Origin: an uncultured Oscillospiraceae bacterium
GTDB taxonomy: Bacteria; Bacillota; Clostridia; Oscillospirales; Ruminococcaceae
NCBI GenBank assembly: GCA_900539695.1
Contig: UQDG01000008.1
Coordinates: forward strand, 1 to 64,000
DNA length: 64,000 nt
Direction: 5' to 3'
Under the pieces are notes generated by a model. The model ran no database searches and was not told where the DNA came from. It was given only the letters and a program-made list of their open reading frames with translations. The stretch's first letter is position 1. Every line of letters starts with the position of its first letter. The translations under genes and the position numbers were made by a program. Shown in pieces: positions 44,178-52,664 of this stretch.

Positions 44178-46079
44178 ATGGCTATGCACCAATTCAAAGC
44201 CGAAAGCAAAAAACTGATGGACTTGATGATCAACTCCATCTACACCAACCGCGATATCTTCCTGCGTGAGCTGATTTCCAACGCATCCGATGCCTGCGAT
44301 AAGCGCTATTTCAAGAGCCTGACCGACACCAGCATCGGCATTACGAAAGATGACCTGAAGATCCATATCCAGCCCGATAAGGAAGCCCGCACCCTGACCA
44401 TCACCGATAACGGTATCGGCATGACCAAGGAAGATCTGGAAAAGAACCTGGGCACCATCGCCAAGTCCGGCTCCCTCGATTTCAAGACCGAGAACCAGAG
44501 CGATAACATCGACATCATCGGTCAGTTCGGCGTGGGCTTCTACTCTGCCTTTATGGTGGCCCAGAAAGTCACCGTCATTTCCCGTGCCCAGGGCGCTGAC
44601 ACCGCCTGGAAGTGGGAGTCCAAGGGCGTGGAAGGCTACACCATCACCGAGGCCGACAAGGACGATGTCGGCACCGAGATCATCCTGGTGCTGAAAGACG
44701 ACACCGACTCCGAGAATTACAGCGAGTATCTGGACGATTACACCATCGCCAACCTTGTCAAGAAATACAGCGATTACATCCGCTTCCCCATCACGATGTA
44801 TCGTGAGAAATCCCGCCAGAAGCCGAAGCCGGAAGACGCCGGCGACGACTACAAGCCCGAGTACGAGACCTACACCGAGCTGGAGACCCTGAACAGCATG
44901 GTCCCCATCTGGAAGCGCCCGAAGAGCGAGGTCAAGGACGAGGACTACAACGAGTTCTATAAGAACAAGTTCATGGACTACTCTGACCCGCTGCGGGTCA
45001 TTACCAGCCGCACCGAGGGCACCGCCACCTACACGGCCCTGCTGTTTGTGCCCGGCCGCACGCCTTACGACTACTACACCAAGGAGTACGAGAAGGGCCT
45101 GGCCCTCTACGCTTCCGGCGTGATGATCATGGAAAAGTGCGCTGACCTGCTGCCCGACTATTTCAGCTTCATCAAAGGCGTTGTCGACAGCGAGGATCTG
45201 AGCCTGAACATCAGCCGTGAGACCCTGCAGAAGGACAGCCAGCTCAAGCTCATCCGCAACAGCCTGGAGAAGAAGATCAAGAACGAGCTGCACGCCATGC
45301 TGGTCAACGACCGCGAAAAATACGAGACCTTCTGGAAGAGCTTCGGCCGCCAGATCAAGTTTGGCGTCTACGGCGATTACGGCATGCACAAAGACCTGCT
45401 GGGCGACCTGCTGATGTTCTACTCCGCCAAGGAGCAGAAGATGGTCACGCTGGACGAGTACATCGAGAAGATGTCCGAGGGCCAGAAGTGCATCTACTTT
45501 GCTGCCGGTGACGACACTGACCGCCTGGGCAAGCTGCCCAACGCCCAGCTGGTGCTGAGCAAGGGCTACGATCTGCTGCTGTGCACCGAGGATGTGGATG
45601 AATTCTGCCTGCAGATGATGCACGATTACAAAGAGAAGGAATTCAAGAACATCAACGCCGGTGATCTGGGCCTGGAGACCGAGGAGGAAAAGAAAGCCGC
45701 CGAGGAGACCGCCAACGAGAACAAGGACCTGTTTGAGGAGATCAAGAAGGCCCTGAACGGCAAGGTCAAGGAAGTCAAGGTCAACCCCACCCTGCAGGAG
45801 CATCCTGTTACCCTGTCCAGCGAGGGCGGCATCTCGATGGAGATGGAGAAGGTCCTGCGCAAGATGCCTGGTTCCGGTGATGTGGAAAGCACCAAGGTGC
45901 TGGAGCTGAACCCCAACCACACTGTGTTCGCTGCGCTGAAAGCCGCCCACGAGGCTGGCGACACTGCCAAGGTGGACCAGTATGCCGAGCTGCTGTATGA
46001 CCAGTCTCTGCTGATCGCCGGCCTGCCCATCGAGGACCCCGTGGCCTACGCACAGCTGGTCTGCGGCCTGATGAAGTAA
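44178..46079 (+). CDS. htpG: Molecular chaperone HtpG (bacterial Hsp90)
   Basis: This 633-residue homodimeric chaperone has the GHKL ATPase domain first (residues 5-220): LRELISNASDACDK, TDNGIGM, LGTIAKSGS and GQFGVGFYSAF. A middle domain carries the catalytic arginine segment (ISRETLQKD), and a C-terminal dimerisation domain follows. The length is family-typical. The ATG at 44178 follows AGCGAGG. It stands alone, bounded by a CIRCE-like operator and a terminator, so heat-shock control by HrcA is likely. Confidence 0.97.
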   Translation: MAMHQFKAESKKLMDLMINSIYTNRDIFLRELISNASDACDKRYFKSLTDTSIGITKDDLKIHIQPDKEARTLTITDNGIGMTKEDLEKNLGTIAKSGSLDFKTENQSDNIDIIGQFGVGFYSAFMVAQKVTVISRAQGADTAWKWESKGVEGYTITEADKDDVGTEIILVLKDDTDSENYSEYLDDYTIANLVKKYSDYIRFPITMYREKSRQKPKPEDAGDDYKPEYETYTELETLNSMVPIWKRPKSEVKDEDYNEFYKNKFMDYSDPLRVITSRTEGTATYTALLFVPGRTPYDYYTKEYEKGLALYASGVMIMEKCADLLPDYFSFIKGVVDSEDLSLNISRETLQKDSQLKLIRNSLEKKIKNELHAMLVNDREKYETFWKSFGRQIKFGVYGDYGMHKDLLGDLLMFYSAKEQKMVTLDEYIEKMSEGQKCIYFAAGDDTDRLGKLPNAQLVLSKGYDLLLCTEDVDEFCLQMMHDYKEKEFKNINAGDLGLETEEEKKAAEETANENKDLFEEIKKALNGKVKEVKVNPTLQEHPVTLSSEGGISMEMEKVLRKMPGSGDVESTKVLELNPNHTVFAALKAAHEAGDTAKVDQYAELLYDQSLLIAGLPIEDPVAYAQLVCGLMK

Positions 46080-46112
46080 GTTTACCCCACCGCACCCAGC
46101 TTATAAATAGCA

Positions 46113-46149
46113 CGCCCCCTGTCGGAGTTTTCCGGCAGGGGGCGTTTTG
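46113..46149 (+). terminator. htpG terminator
   Basis: CGCCCCCTG(TCGGA) pairs with (TCCGG)CAGGGGGCG and is followed by TTTTGTTTTT, 33 nt after the htpG stop. The convergent histidine kinase ends just beyond. Confidence 0.9.
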
Positions 46150-46152
46150 TTT

Positions 46153-47511
46153 TTACAGCGGCAGGGTCAAAGCAGCGGCCGCGCCGTGGGGCAGTGCTTG
46201 GGCAAAAGCGGCAGTGCCGCCGTGGGCGGCTAGGATCTGCTCTACCACATGCAGGCCTAAAATGTGCGGGGGATTCTCCCCTGTTTCGCCAGCCTGCAAT
46301 ACGGCCAGCACGGCGGGCGGGTAGCCCTGGCCGTCGTCGGTCACCTGGATGGTCAGCATGCCGTCCGCCGCATCCGCGCGGATGGTGACATGCACGGGGA
46401 CTGCATTGTGGCCGACAGTGTTGTGCAAAAGGTTTTCGATGGCCCGCAGAAGCAGGGCTTCGTCCGCCTGCACCACCGTGTGTTCTGCCGCCTGGGTCAG
46501 TTCCAGTTCAAGGGTGCTGTCACCTGCGGCGGGGCTTTCGTAAAATTCGGCGGCACACCGGCGCAGGAACGGGCCGACCGTCACAGCCTTGCGGCGTAAA
46601 GGCTGTGCGCCGTATTGCAGCTTGCTGGTCAAGTTCAAATCGCCGATGAGCGACCGTATCTTCTCGCTTTGGGTGCAGATGCCCGCGGCTTTCTGCCGGG
46701 CTGCGGCAGGCAGGACCTCATCCTGCTGCAGCTGCTCGCCCCAGCCCAGGATCAGCGCCAGCGGCGTGCGGATGTCATGGCTGACACCTGCGATCCAATC
46801 GGTGCGGGCGGTGTCCCTCCGGGCGATGATCTCATTGCGGCGGCGCAGCTGCTCGCCGGTCTCGTTCAGCTTTTCGGCCAGCTCCCCGGCAAAGCCGGTG
46901 GTGGGCAGCTGCACCGCGCCGCCCTGGGCTAAAGTGTCCAGCCCGTCCGCCACCGCCTGCAAATGGCGTGCCCCGCGCCAGCTGAACCACAGGCAGCACC
47001 CCAGCACCACGGCCAGCAGCAGCACCGCTACCGGCAGCAGCCCGCCGACCATTGCCTCCATGCGTGCCTGCGGGGCGGTGATGTTGTATTTCCATTGGCT
47101 GCCGACTGGCTCTGCTGCCACAAACAGGCCGTAATCCGCCGCCCAGCACTGCACGGGGTAATCGGCCAGATACCAGCGGGAGAACACTGCAATATCGCTG
47201 GCGGTGTAGCGGTGGTTCAGCGCCTCGGGCAGGTCTTGCTGCCAGATAACGTTGCCGTCCTCGTCCAGCACCATGGCCCAGGCATAGCCGTGCATCCACT
47301 CGGCCGGGGTGTGGGCGGCGTCCCGTTGCAGGCCGTCGGCGGTGGGGTGCAGGGCCTCGGCCAAGGCACCCACTTTTTGCACACTGTCGGATGCGCCATT
47401 GTACCGCACTCCGGCGTAGATCGTCATGCCCAGCAGCAGCGCCACCACCACCAAAATGATACCCGCCGTGGCCAGTACATAGCGGCGGATGAGACGCGCA
47501 AAAGTTTTCAT
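46153..47511 (-). CDS. Sensor histidine kinase of a two-component system
   Basis: This 452-residue membrane kinase has two membrane helices (about residues 12-34 and 150-175) around an extracytoplasmic domain of some 115 residues. HAMP-like and HisKA (GVSHDIRTPLALILGWGEQL) segments follow, then a HATPase domain (NLLHNTVGHN, VTDDGQGYPP). The usual G2 box GLGL is degenerate (PHILGLHVVEQ), so ATP-lid function may differ. Its start overlaps the stop of the response regulator by 4 nt. The pair is divergent from an ABC exporter, the usual layout of antimicrobial-peptide sensing modules. Confidence 0.93.
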   Translation of the reverse strand: MKTFARLIRRYVLATAGIILVVVALLLGMTIYAGVRYNGASDSVQKVGALAEALHPTADGLQRDAAHTPAEWMHGYAWAMVLDEDGNVIWQQDLPEALNHRYTASDIAVFSRWYLADYPVQCWAADYGLFVAAEPVGSQWKYNITAPQARMEAMVGGLLPVAVLLLAVVLGCCLWFSWRGARHLQAVADGLDTLAQGGAVQLPTTGFAGELAEKLNETGEQLRRRNEIIARRDTARTDWIAGVSHDIRTPLALILGWGEQLQQDEVLPAAARQKAAGICTQSEKIRSLIGDLNLTSKLQYGAQPLRRKAVTVGPFLRRCAAEFYESPAAGDSTLELELTQAAEHTVVQADEALLLRAIENLLHNTVGHNAVPVHVTIRADAADGMLTIQVTDDGQGYPPAVLAVLQAGETGENPPHILGLHVVEQILAAHGGTAAFAQALPHGAAAALTLPL

Positions 47512-48227
47512 CGCTGCGCCTCCCCTGCCAGCTTATAGCCGATGCCCCGCACCGTCAACAGCCATTGGGGGCGGCTGGCGTTTTCCTCCAGCTTTTCCCG
47601 CAGGTGGCGGATATGCACGTTCAGCGCGTTCTCGCAGCCGTAATAGTCCGCGCCCCAGACGGCCTCGCACAGGGCGTCGTAGGTCACGATGTGCCCGCGG
47701 TTGTCTGCCAACTTTTGCAGCAGGGCGCGCTCGGTGGCGGTCAGAGGCAGGGTCACGCCGTCGGGGCGGTACACGGTAGCATCGTCCAGATCGACCTGGC
47801 AGTCCCCCAGCTCCAGGGCAGGCGGGGCGGCGCGGCACAGTTCGGCCCGGTAGGCGCGCTGCAAAATACGCTGCACCCGCAAAAGCAATTCCTGCATCAA
47901 AAAGGGCTTGGTCAGGTAGTCGTCCGCGCCAAGGCCCAGCCCCAGCAAGCGGTCAGCGTCAGCGTCTCGAGCCGAAAGGAACAGCGCGGGCACATCAGCC
48001 TTGGCGTGCAGCTGGCGCAATAGGGTAAAGCCGTCGCCGTCCGGCAGGTTGATGTCCAAGATCATTAACTCCGGCGCAGCAGCGGCAAACAGTGCCCGGG
48101 CCTCGGCACATGTGGCAGCGGTGCGGATGCAGGTATACCCCGCCGTGCGCAGGCTGTCCCCCACCAGCACCAGCAGATCGGGGTTATCATCCACCAATAA
48201 AATCGATGCTTCGTAAATCGTCTGCAT
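47508..48227 (-). CDS. OmpR/PhoB family response regulator
   Basis: This 239-residue regulator has a receiver domain (residues 7-120: LLVDDNPD, phosphoacceptor in MILDINLPDGDG, K in DYLTKPF) and a C-terminal winged helix (about 140-236: LTATERALLQKLADNRGHIV, NVHIRHLREKLE, VRGIGYKL). ATG at 48227 (MQTIYEAS) follows AGGAG; codons upstream belong to the leader. It is first in the pair with the kinase. Four 11-bp direct repeats at 48291-48334, between this gene and the divergent exporter, are a likely binding site. Confidence 0.95.
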   Translation of the reverse strand: MQTIYEASILLVDDNPDLLVLVGDSLRTAGYTCIRTAATCAEARALFAAAAPELMILDINLPDGDGFTLLRQLHAKADVPALFLSARDADADRLLGLGLGADDYLTKPFLMQELLLRVQRILQRAYRAELCRAAPPALELGDCQVDLDDATVYRPDGVTLPLTATERALLQKLADNRGHIVTYDALCEAVWGADYYGCENALNVHIRHLREKLEENASRPQWLLTVRGIGYKLAGEAQR

Positions 48228-48246
48228 AGTCTCAACTCCTACCTTT

Positions 48247-48275
48247 ATTATACACGCCCTGCGCACCGCTGCCAG
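48247..48275 (-). promoter_or_regulatory. Promoter of the two-component genes
   Basis: CTGGCA, 17 nt and TATAAT lie on the minus strand, with a short leader before the regulator ATG. Confidence 0.7.
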
Positions 48276-48290
48276 CGTTCGTGGAAAATC

Positions 48291-48344
48291 TTAAGGCAAA
48301 ATTAAGCTGGGCTTACGGGGCAGATAAGATTTGGCGTTTATACT
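48291..48344 (+). promoter_or_regulatory. Four 11-bp direct repeats plus -10 box: candidate response-regulator operator of the exporter
   Basis: TTAAGGCAAAA, TTAAGCTGGGC, TTACGGGGCAG and ATAAGATTTGG follow each other with exact 11-bp period (48291-48334), the helical-turn spacing of OmpR/PhoB boxes. TATACT (48339-48344) follows and there is no good -35 box, as expected for an activated promoter. The predicted start, near 48351, faces the ABC exporter. Confidence 0.65.
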
Positions 48345-48353
48345 GGGCTTGTA

Positions 48354-48535
48354 CTTAAGGCAACACCGCACAATTCCCGCCTGACGGCTTAAGCACCGCT
48401 CCGGCGGCCGCGGCACGGCATCTGCGTTGCCAAAATGCTCGATAATACACAAAGTATTATCTGCGCTTTTGGCTTAGCATCTGCCGCACCTCGCTCGCCG
48501 TATCGGCACTTAGAATTATGCGGTATTGCCTTAAG
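48354..48535. mobile_element. MITE-like element, copy 1, in the leader of the ABC exporter
   Basis: This non-coding element has terminal inverted repeats: AGGCAACACCGCACAATTC at the left and its near complement at the right (17 of 19 positions). CTTAAG-type flanks extend the symmetry. The core of 174 nt (48358-48531) differs from the copy at 62291-62464 at only two positions. A central hairpin GATAATAC/GTATTATC lies within longer GCCAAAA/TTTTGGC arms. There is no open reading frame. It ends 8 nt before the exporter ribosome-binding site, so the element lies within the transcribed leader. Confidence 0.85.
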
Positions 48536-48558
48536 ATACGAGTAAGGAGCGTGTGACT

Positions 48559-49479
48559 ATGCAAAACGTGATTGAAACCGACGCCCTGTGCAAGCGCTAT
48601 GGCAGCCATCTGGTGGTGGATCATCTGGCGCTGACCGTGCCGGAGGGCTGTGTCTACGGCTTTTTAGGCCCCAACGGTGCGGGCAAATCCACCACGATGA
48701 AGATGCTGCTGGGTCTGGTGCACCCCACCGGCGGCACGGTGCGGCTGCTGGGCCGGGAGATGACCGACGCCAACCGCCTGGCTCTGCTGCGGCAGACCGG
48801 CAGTCTGATCGAGTCGCCCTCCGGCTACCTGCACCTGACCGCGCGGGAGAATCTGGAGATCGTGGCCGACTTAAAAGGTGTGCCCCACAAGGACATTGCC
48901 CGTGTACTGGACATTGTACAGCTGACCAATGACCAGCACCGCAAGGTGGGGCAGTATTCGCTGGGCATGAAGCAGCGGCTGGGCATCGCCATGGCCCTGC
49001 TGGGCAGTCCCAAGCTGCTGGTGCTGGACGAACCCACCAACGGCCTGGACCCCGCCGGTATCCAGGAGATGCGGGAACTCATCCGCACCATGCCCGCCGC
49101 CACCGGAGCCACTGTGCTGATCTCCAGCCATCTGCTGGGCGAGATGGAGCAGATGGTGGAGCATGTGGGCATCATCGACCATGGGCGGATGCTGTTTGAA
49201 GGCCCGCTGACTGAACTGCAGCGCCACAGCAAGGGTGCGCTGACCCTGCGGCTGCTGCACCCTGCCAAGGCTTTGCCGGTGCTGCAGGCCAACGGGCTGC
49301 CCACCGCCGCAGTGGGCGAGGATAACACCATCGCCCTGCCGCCCCTGCGAGATGACCTGCTGGCGGGCCTGGTGCAGGCCTTAGCGGACAGCGGCGCCGG
49401 GGTGGTGGGCCTGACCCAGCACACCAGGACGCTGGAGGAAATTTTCCTGACGCTGACCGCGCCGAAGGAGGTGGGCTGA
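48559..49479 (+). CDS. Lantibiotic/bacitracin-type ABC transporter ATP-binding protein
   Basis: This 306-residue ATPase of the BcrA/MutF/EpiF type has Walker A GPNGAGKSTTMKMLLG (about residues 36-51), signature YSLGMKQRLGIAMALLG, Walker B LLVLDEPTNGLDPAG and H-loop LISSHLLGEM. A C-terminal extension follows. ATG at 48559 lies 9 nt after AAGGAG; a GTG at 48553 is too close. It is followed at 1 nt by two ABC-2-type permease genes. Its divergent two-component system suggests induction by, and protection against, a peptide antibiotic. Confidence 0.94.
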   Translation: MQNVIETDALCKRYGSHLVVDHLALTVPEGCVYGFLGPNGAGKSTTMKMLLGLVHPTGGTVRLLGREMTDANRLALLRQTGSLIESPSGYLHLTARENLEIVADLKGVPHKDIARVLDIVQLTNDQHRKVGQYSLGMKQRLGIAMALLGSPKLLVLDEPTNGLDPAGIQEMRELIRTMPAATGATVLISSHLLGEMEQMVEHVGIIDHGRMLFEGPLTELQRHSKGALTLRLLHPAKALPVLQANGLPTAAVGEDNTIALPPLRDDLLAGLVQALADSGAGVVGLTQHTRTLEEIFLTLTAPKEVG

Positions 49480-49480
49480 G

Positions 49481-50233
49481 ATGCTGCAAGCCCTGCATGC
49501 CGAATGGCAGAAAGCCCGCCGACGCCACGATCTTGTGCTGTGCCTTACCTTTGCGGTCATCCTCTATCTCTGGCTGGGCAGCACCGCGCCCACCGGGCAG
49601 GATGAACTGGCCAACGCCTACAGCGCCCTGTTTTTCGGCGCGCCCATCATCAATACCATTTTGCTGCCGGTGCTGATGGCCGTACTGGCCAGCCGGTTGT
49701 GGGATGTGGAGGTCAAAGGCTATACAGCCAAACTGCTTTACACCCTGCAAAGCCGCCGCAGTTTGTTCTTCGGCAAGGCGGTGTTTGGGCTGGGGGAAAT
49801 TGTGCTGATGGTCGCGCTGGAAGCCGCCGTCCTCCTGCTGCTGGGGCACACGCAAGGCTACACCGAGGCCTTTCCTGCCGGGCAGTTTGCCTACCTCAAC
49901 CTCTGCACGCTGACGGTCTGCACCATGCTTTACTTTTCGGAGCTGCTGCTGGCGCTGTGGTTCAGCAATCCCCTGCCTGCGGTGTGCGTGGGCGTCATCG
50001 GTGCGCTGCTGGGTCTGTTCTCGGCTTTTATGCCGCAGATCGCCAGCTATTTTGTGCCCTGGGGCTACTTTGTGCCGCTGTGCAGCTACGAGGTCAAGGT
50101 CTGGGACCAGGCCAGCCACACCGTACTTTACGGCACGCGGCCCTGCAACTGGGGGCTGTTGGTATTTACCTTTGGGCTGGCGGTCTCTTTGTTTGGCGTT
50201 TGCTGGCGCGTGATGTGCAATAAGGAGGTATGA
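49481..50233 (+). CDS. Lantibiotic immunity ABC transporter permease, MutE/EpiE type
   Basis: This 250-residue membrane protein begins MLQALHAEWQKARRRHDLVL and has about six helices. It belongs to the ABC-2 permeases paired with BcrA-like ATPases that remove lantibiotics from the membrane. Its start lies 1 nt after the ATPase stop, with GGAGGTGGG as ribosome-binding site within the ATPase coding end. It probably forms a heterodimer with the next permease. Confidence 0.9.
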   Translation: MLQALHAEWQKARRRHDLVLCLTFAVILYLWLGSTAPTGQDELANAYSALFFGAPIINTILLPVLMAVLASRLWDVEVKGYTAKLLYTLQSRRSLFFGKAVFGLGEIVLMVALEAAVLLLLGHTQGYTEAFPAGQFAYLNLCTLTVCTMLYFSELLLALWFSNPLPAVCVGVIGALLGLFSAFMPQIASYFVPWGYFVPLCSYEVKVWDQASHTVLYGTRPCNWGLLVFTFGLAVSLFGVCWRVMCNKEV

Positions 50234-50236
50234 ACC

Positions 50237-50971
50237 ATGCTGAAACGCTGTATTACAGCCGAAAACCGCAAGCTGCACCGCTCGCCGATCTGGCTACTGT
50301 TTTTTGTGATGCCGCTGATCTCGGCCAGTTACGGCACCTTCAACTACCTGCAAAATCTCGAAATCCTGCACGAGCGCTGGTACAGCTTGTGGACCCAGCA
50401 CACGCTGTTTTACTCGATGCTGTTCTTCCCTGCCATGGTGGCGGCCTATGCGGCCTACCTGTGGCGGCTGGAGCATATGGGCCACAACTGGAATTTAATT
50501 ATGGCCGCCCCCGTGCCGCCGCTGGATCTGTTTTTGGCCAAGTTCTGCGTGGTGTTTAAGCTGGCGCTGTTCACCCAAGTCTGGGAACTGACACTGTTTG
50601 TTGCCTGCGGCAAGCTGTTTGCCCAGTTTCCCGATTGGCCGCCGGTGGAACTGATTTTGTTTGGGCTGCGGGGCACAGTAGGGGCGCTGGCGGTGATTGC
50701 AGCGCAATTGCTGCTGGCCATGGTCCTCCGCAGCTTTGCGGTGCCGATCTTCCTTGCCATTGTCGGCGGCATCGTGGGCATGCTGCTGGGCAGCAAGGGG
50801 TATTCCCTCTTTTGGCCCTACTGCCTGATGCAGGCTGGCATGAACGCCAACCGCAGCGAGGATATTCTCGCCGGGCAGGGCGTGCAGTTTGCCGCCGCCA
50901 GCGCCTTTTGGCTGGCAGCCATATTTGTAACGGCCTACTTGCTTTTAAAAGAACGTGACGTGAAAGCTTAA
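50237..50971 (+). CDS. Lantibiotic immunity ABC transporter permease, MutG/EpiG type
   Basis: This 244-residue membrane protein begins MLKRCITAENRKLHRSPIWL and has about six helices, with the family-typical LWRLEHMGHNWNLIMAAPV after helix 2. It follows the first permease by 3 nt and AAGGAGGT precedes it. The ATPase plus two dissimilar permeases is the standard FEG arrangement of lantibiotic self-protection or resistance systems. No lantibiotic biosynthesis genes are nearby, so resistance to foreign peptides is favoured. Confidence 0.9.
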   Translation: MLKRCITAENRKLHRSPIWLLFFVMPLISASYGTFNYLQNLEILHERWYSLWTQHTLFYSMLFFPAMVAAYAAYLWRLEHMGHNWNLIMAAPVPPLDLFLAKFCVVFKLALFTQVWELTLFVACGKLFAQFPDWPPVELILFGLRGTVGALAVIAAQLLLAMVLRSFAVPIFLAIVGGIVGMLLGSKGYSLFWPYCLMQAGMNANRSEDILAGQGVQFAAASAFWLAAIFVTAYLLLKERDVKA

Positions 50972-50974
50972 TTA

Positions 50975-51003
50975 TTGCCAAGCCCCCTTTTGTGCGGTAT
51001 AAT
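50975..51003 (+). promoter_or_regulatory. Promoter of the 51037 gene
   Basis: TTGCCA, 17 nt and TATAAT begin 4 nt after the second permease stop, giving the next gene an independent promoter. Confidence 0.8.
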
Positions 51004-51036
51004 GAGAGAAAACTACCGCCAAGGAGGGCTTTTATT

Positions 51037-51426
51037 ATGGCCTGGACTGCCACTGACTTTGCCGGGCGCGGATGCGGACGCCGGTACGAGAAAGAACTGG
51101 AAACTCATTTCCGCGATTGTATGTTGTTTTATCTGGATGGCCGCATCCGGTTTGAGCGGTATTGCTACGGCGAGGCCGCGTGCCTGGTGTTCAGCGTATG
51201 GGGGCACGGCATCGACGCTGACGGTAAACTGCTGTGGGACCGGGAACCAGAATTTGAAAGCCAGCAGACCGCCCTGCCCCGGTATTTGACCGATGTGCAG
51301 GAGGACGGCAAAGCCCTGCAATTTGACGGTGCCCGCAAACGGTATATCCTGACCGAGGAATTTGATGAGGATAAACTCAATGGATATTCCAAATTCAAAG
51401 TTTTTTGGATGAAGAGGAAGAAGTAA
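51037..51426 (+). CDS. Hypothetical protein
   Basis: This predicted 129-residue protein starts MAWTATDFAGRGCGRRYEKE and contains a mixed alpha/beta pattern (CMLFYLDGRIRFERYCYG, ACLVFSVWGHGID) with a basic C-terminus (FKVFWMKRKK). There is no signal peptide, membrane helix or motif I recognise. ATG at 51037 is 9 nt after AAGGAGG, and a near-consensus promoter starts within 65 nt, which supports a real gene. It is not part of the exporter operon by promoter evidence. Function is unknown. Confidence 0.78.
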   Translation: MAWTATDFAGRGCGRRYEKELETHFRDCMLFYLDGRIRFERYCYGEAACLVFSVWGHGIDADGKLLWDREPEFESQQTALPRYLTDVQEDGKALQFDGARKRYILTEEFDEDKLNGYSKFKVFWMKRKK

Positions 51427-51439
51427 GCAGCCGCCGAAG

Positions 51440-51541
51440 GCTCCCTCTGTGAGGGAGCTGTCAGCACAAGCTGACTGAGGGAGAGACTTTTCGTAGGCTC
51501 TCTCCCCCACCCGCTTCGCGGGAGCCCCCTCCCAGAGGGGG
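51440..51541. repeat. Chain of four dispersed hairpins
   Basis: Tandem palindromes lie here: GCTCCCTC/GAGGGAGC (51440-51458), GTCAGC/GCTGAC (51460-51475), CCCGC/GCGGG (51510-51522) and CCCCCTC/GAGGGGG (51525-51541). Related pieces occur at about 22131, 55441 and 62213. With the terminator at 51567 this fills the 240-nt gap. Confidence 0.7.
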
Positions 51542-51566
51542 CCTTTATTATGGCTCTACAATAAAC

Positions 51567-51601
51567 AAAAGGCATGCAGCCAAATCGACTGCATGCCTTT
51601 T
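51567..51601. terminator. Bidirectional terminator
   Basis: AAAAGGCATGCAG pairs with CTGCATGCCTTTT over 13 bp. It is flanked by T-rich sequence both ways and serves the nucleoside permease gene on the minus strand and possibly the 51037 gene. Confidence 0.85.
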
Positions 51602-51629
51602 CTTATTGATTTTGTTTAGAGTTTCTTCG

Positions 51630-51653
51630 GTTCCTTCTTTGCAAAGAAGGAAC
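51630..51653. other. Perfect 24-bp palindrome after the nucleoside permease gene
   Basis: GTTCCTTCTTTG and CAAAGAAGGAAC abut without a spacer, 18 nt beyond the permease stop. A related GTTCCTTTTGG repeat occurs near 18630. Confidence 0.6.
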
Positions 51654-51671
51654 AAAACGTACTCCCGTAAC

Positions 51672-52664
51672 TTAGCGGCTGCCCTTATCGTAGGGGATGC
51701 CCTCGGCCTTGGGGGCCTGAGAGTTCTTGGAGGTGAAGATCAGCACGATCATCGTGACGATATACGGCAGCATCTGGTAGAAGTTGGAGATTTCCTTAAC
51801 GCCATCGAACTTCGGCAGGAAGGACAGCGACGAGCTGTAAGCCGCGATGACCTTGAACAGCGCAAAGAACACCGAGGATGCCAGGATCGGGAACGGTTTC
51901 CAGTTACCGAAGATCATAACTGCCAGCGCCAGGAAGCCATAGCCGCCCACGTCGGAGTTGAAGCCGGAACCGGCTGCCACTGTGTAGGCCAGGCCTCCGA
52001 TGCCGCCCAGGAAACCGGAGATCAGCACGCCAGCGTAGCGCATCTTGTAGACATTGATGCCCACAGAGTCCGCTGCCTGGGGATGCTCGCCGCAGGCGCG
52101 CAGGCGCAGGCCAAAGCGGGTCTTGTACATGACGATATAGGCCACGATAAACAGGATGACGGCGATGGGGGTAGTCAGGTAGAAATACTTGAAGATCAGG
52201 TTGTTCCAGAAACTGGGGCCATCCACCGGGGCGAGGCCGAAAGTTTCGCGGGTGATGCGCACCCAGCTGGGGATGGCGATGGTGGTCAGGCCCTGGCCCT
52301 GGATGGCCCAGGTCATAACGACTGCGAAGGCCGGGGCGAACTGGTTCAGCGCCGTGCCGCCGATGGTCTGGTCAGCTTTCAGGTTGATGGCAGCAAAACC
52401 CAGGAAGAAGGAGAAGATCACGCCGGTCAGGCCTGCCACCAGGATGGCAACCAGCATGGCCAGCTGCGGATGTGCCGGACCGAAGCCGCTCTGGTCAAAC
52501 GCCTGCAAGGTGAAGCAGGCAAACAGAGCGCCAATGATCATCATGCCTTCCAGCGCGATGTTGATAACGCCGGAATGCTCACTGAACATACCGCCCAGGG
52601 CAACCAGCAGCAGCGGTACCGCAAACAGGACGGTCAAGCTGATAATATTAGCAGCGATCATCAT
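51672..52664 (-). CDS. Nucleoside ABC transporter permease (NupQ-like)
   Basis: This 330-residue inner-membrane permease of the branched-chain amino acid/sugar (BPD_transp_2) family has 8-9 helices, with HSGVINIALEGMMIIGALFA and FLGGIGGLAYTVAAGSGFNS. It corresponds to the second permease of the B. subtilis NupNOPQ/YufNOPQ guanosine importer. Its start overlaps the end of the first permease gene by 4 nt. With the ATPase and BMP lipoproteins it should import nucleosides. Confidence 0.93.
   Translation of the reverse strand: MMIAANIISLTVLFAVPLLLVALGGMFSEHSGVINIALEGMMIIGALFACFTLQAFDQSGFGPAHPQLAMLVAILVAGLTGVIFSFFLGFAAINLKADQTIGGTALNQFAPAFAVVMTWAIQGQGLTTIAIPSWVRITRETFGLAPVDGPSFWNNLIFKYFYLTTPIAVILFIVAYIVMYKTRFGLRLRACGEHPQAADSVGINVYKMRYAGVLISGFLGGIGGLAYTVAAGSGFNSDVGGYGFLALAVMIFGNWKPFPILASSVFFALFKVIAAYSSSLSFLPKFDGVKEISNFYQMLPYIVTMIVLIFTSKNSQAPKAEGIPYDKGSR

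Noticed and set aside
44133..45950. A 605-codon open frame antisense to htpG
   Set aside because: htpG is intact and strongly conserved. The antisense frame starts and ends without regulatory signals.
48559..50971. Lantibiotic biosynthesis cluster
   Set aside because: Only the exporter and two-component genes are present. I found no precursor peptide, dehydratase or cyclase, so this is called a resistance or immunity-type module only.
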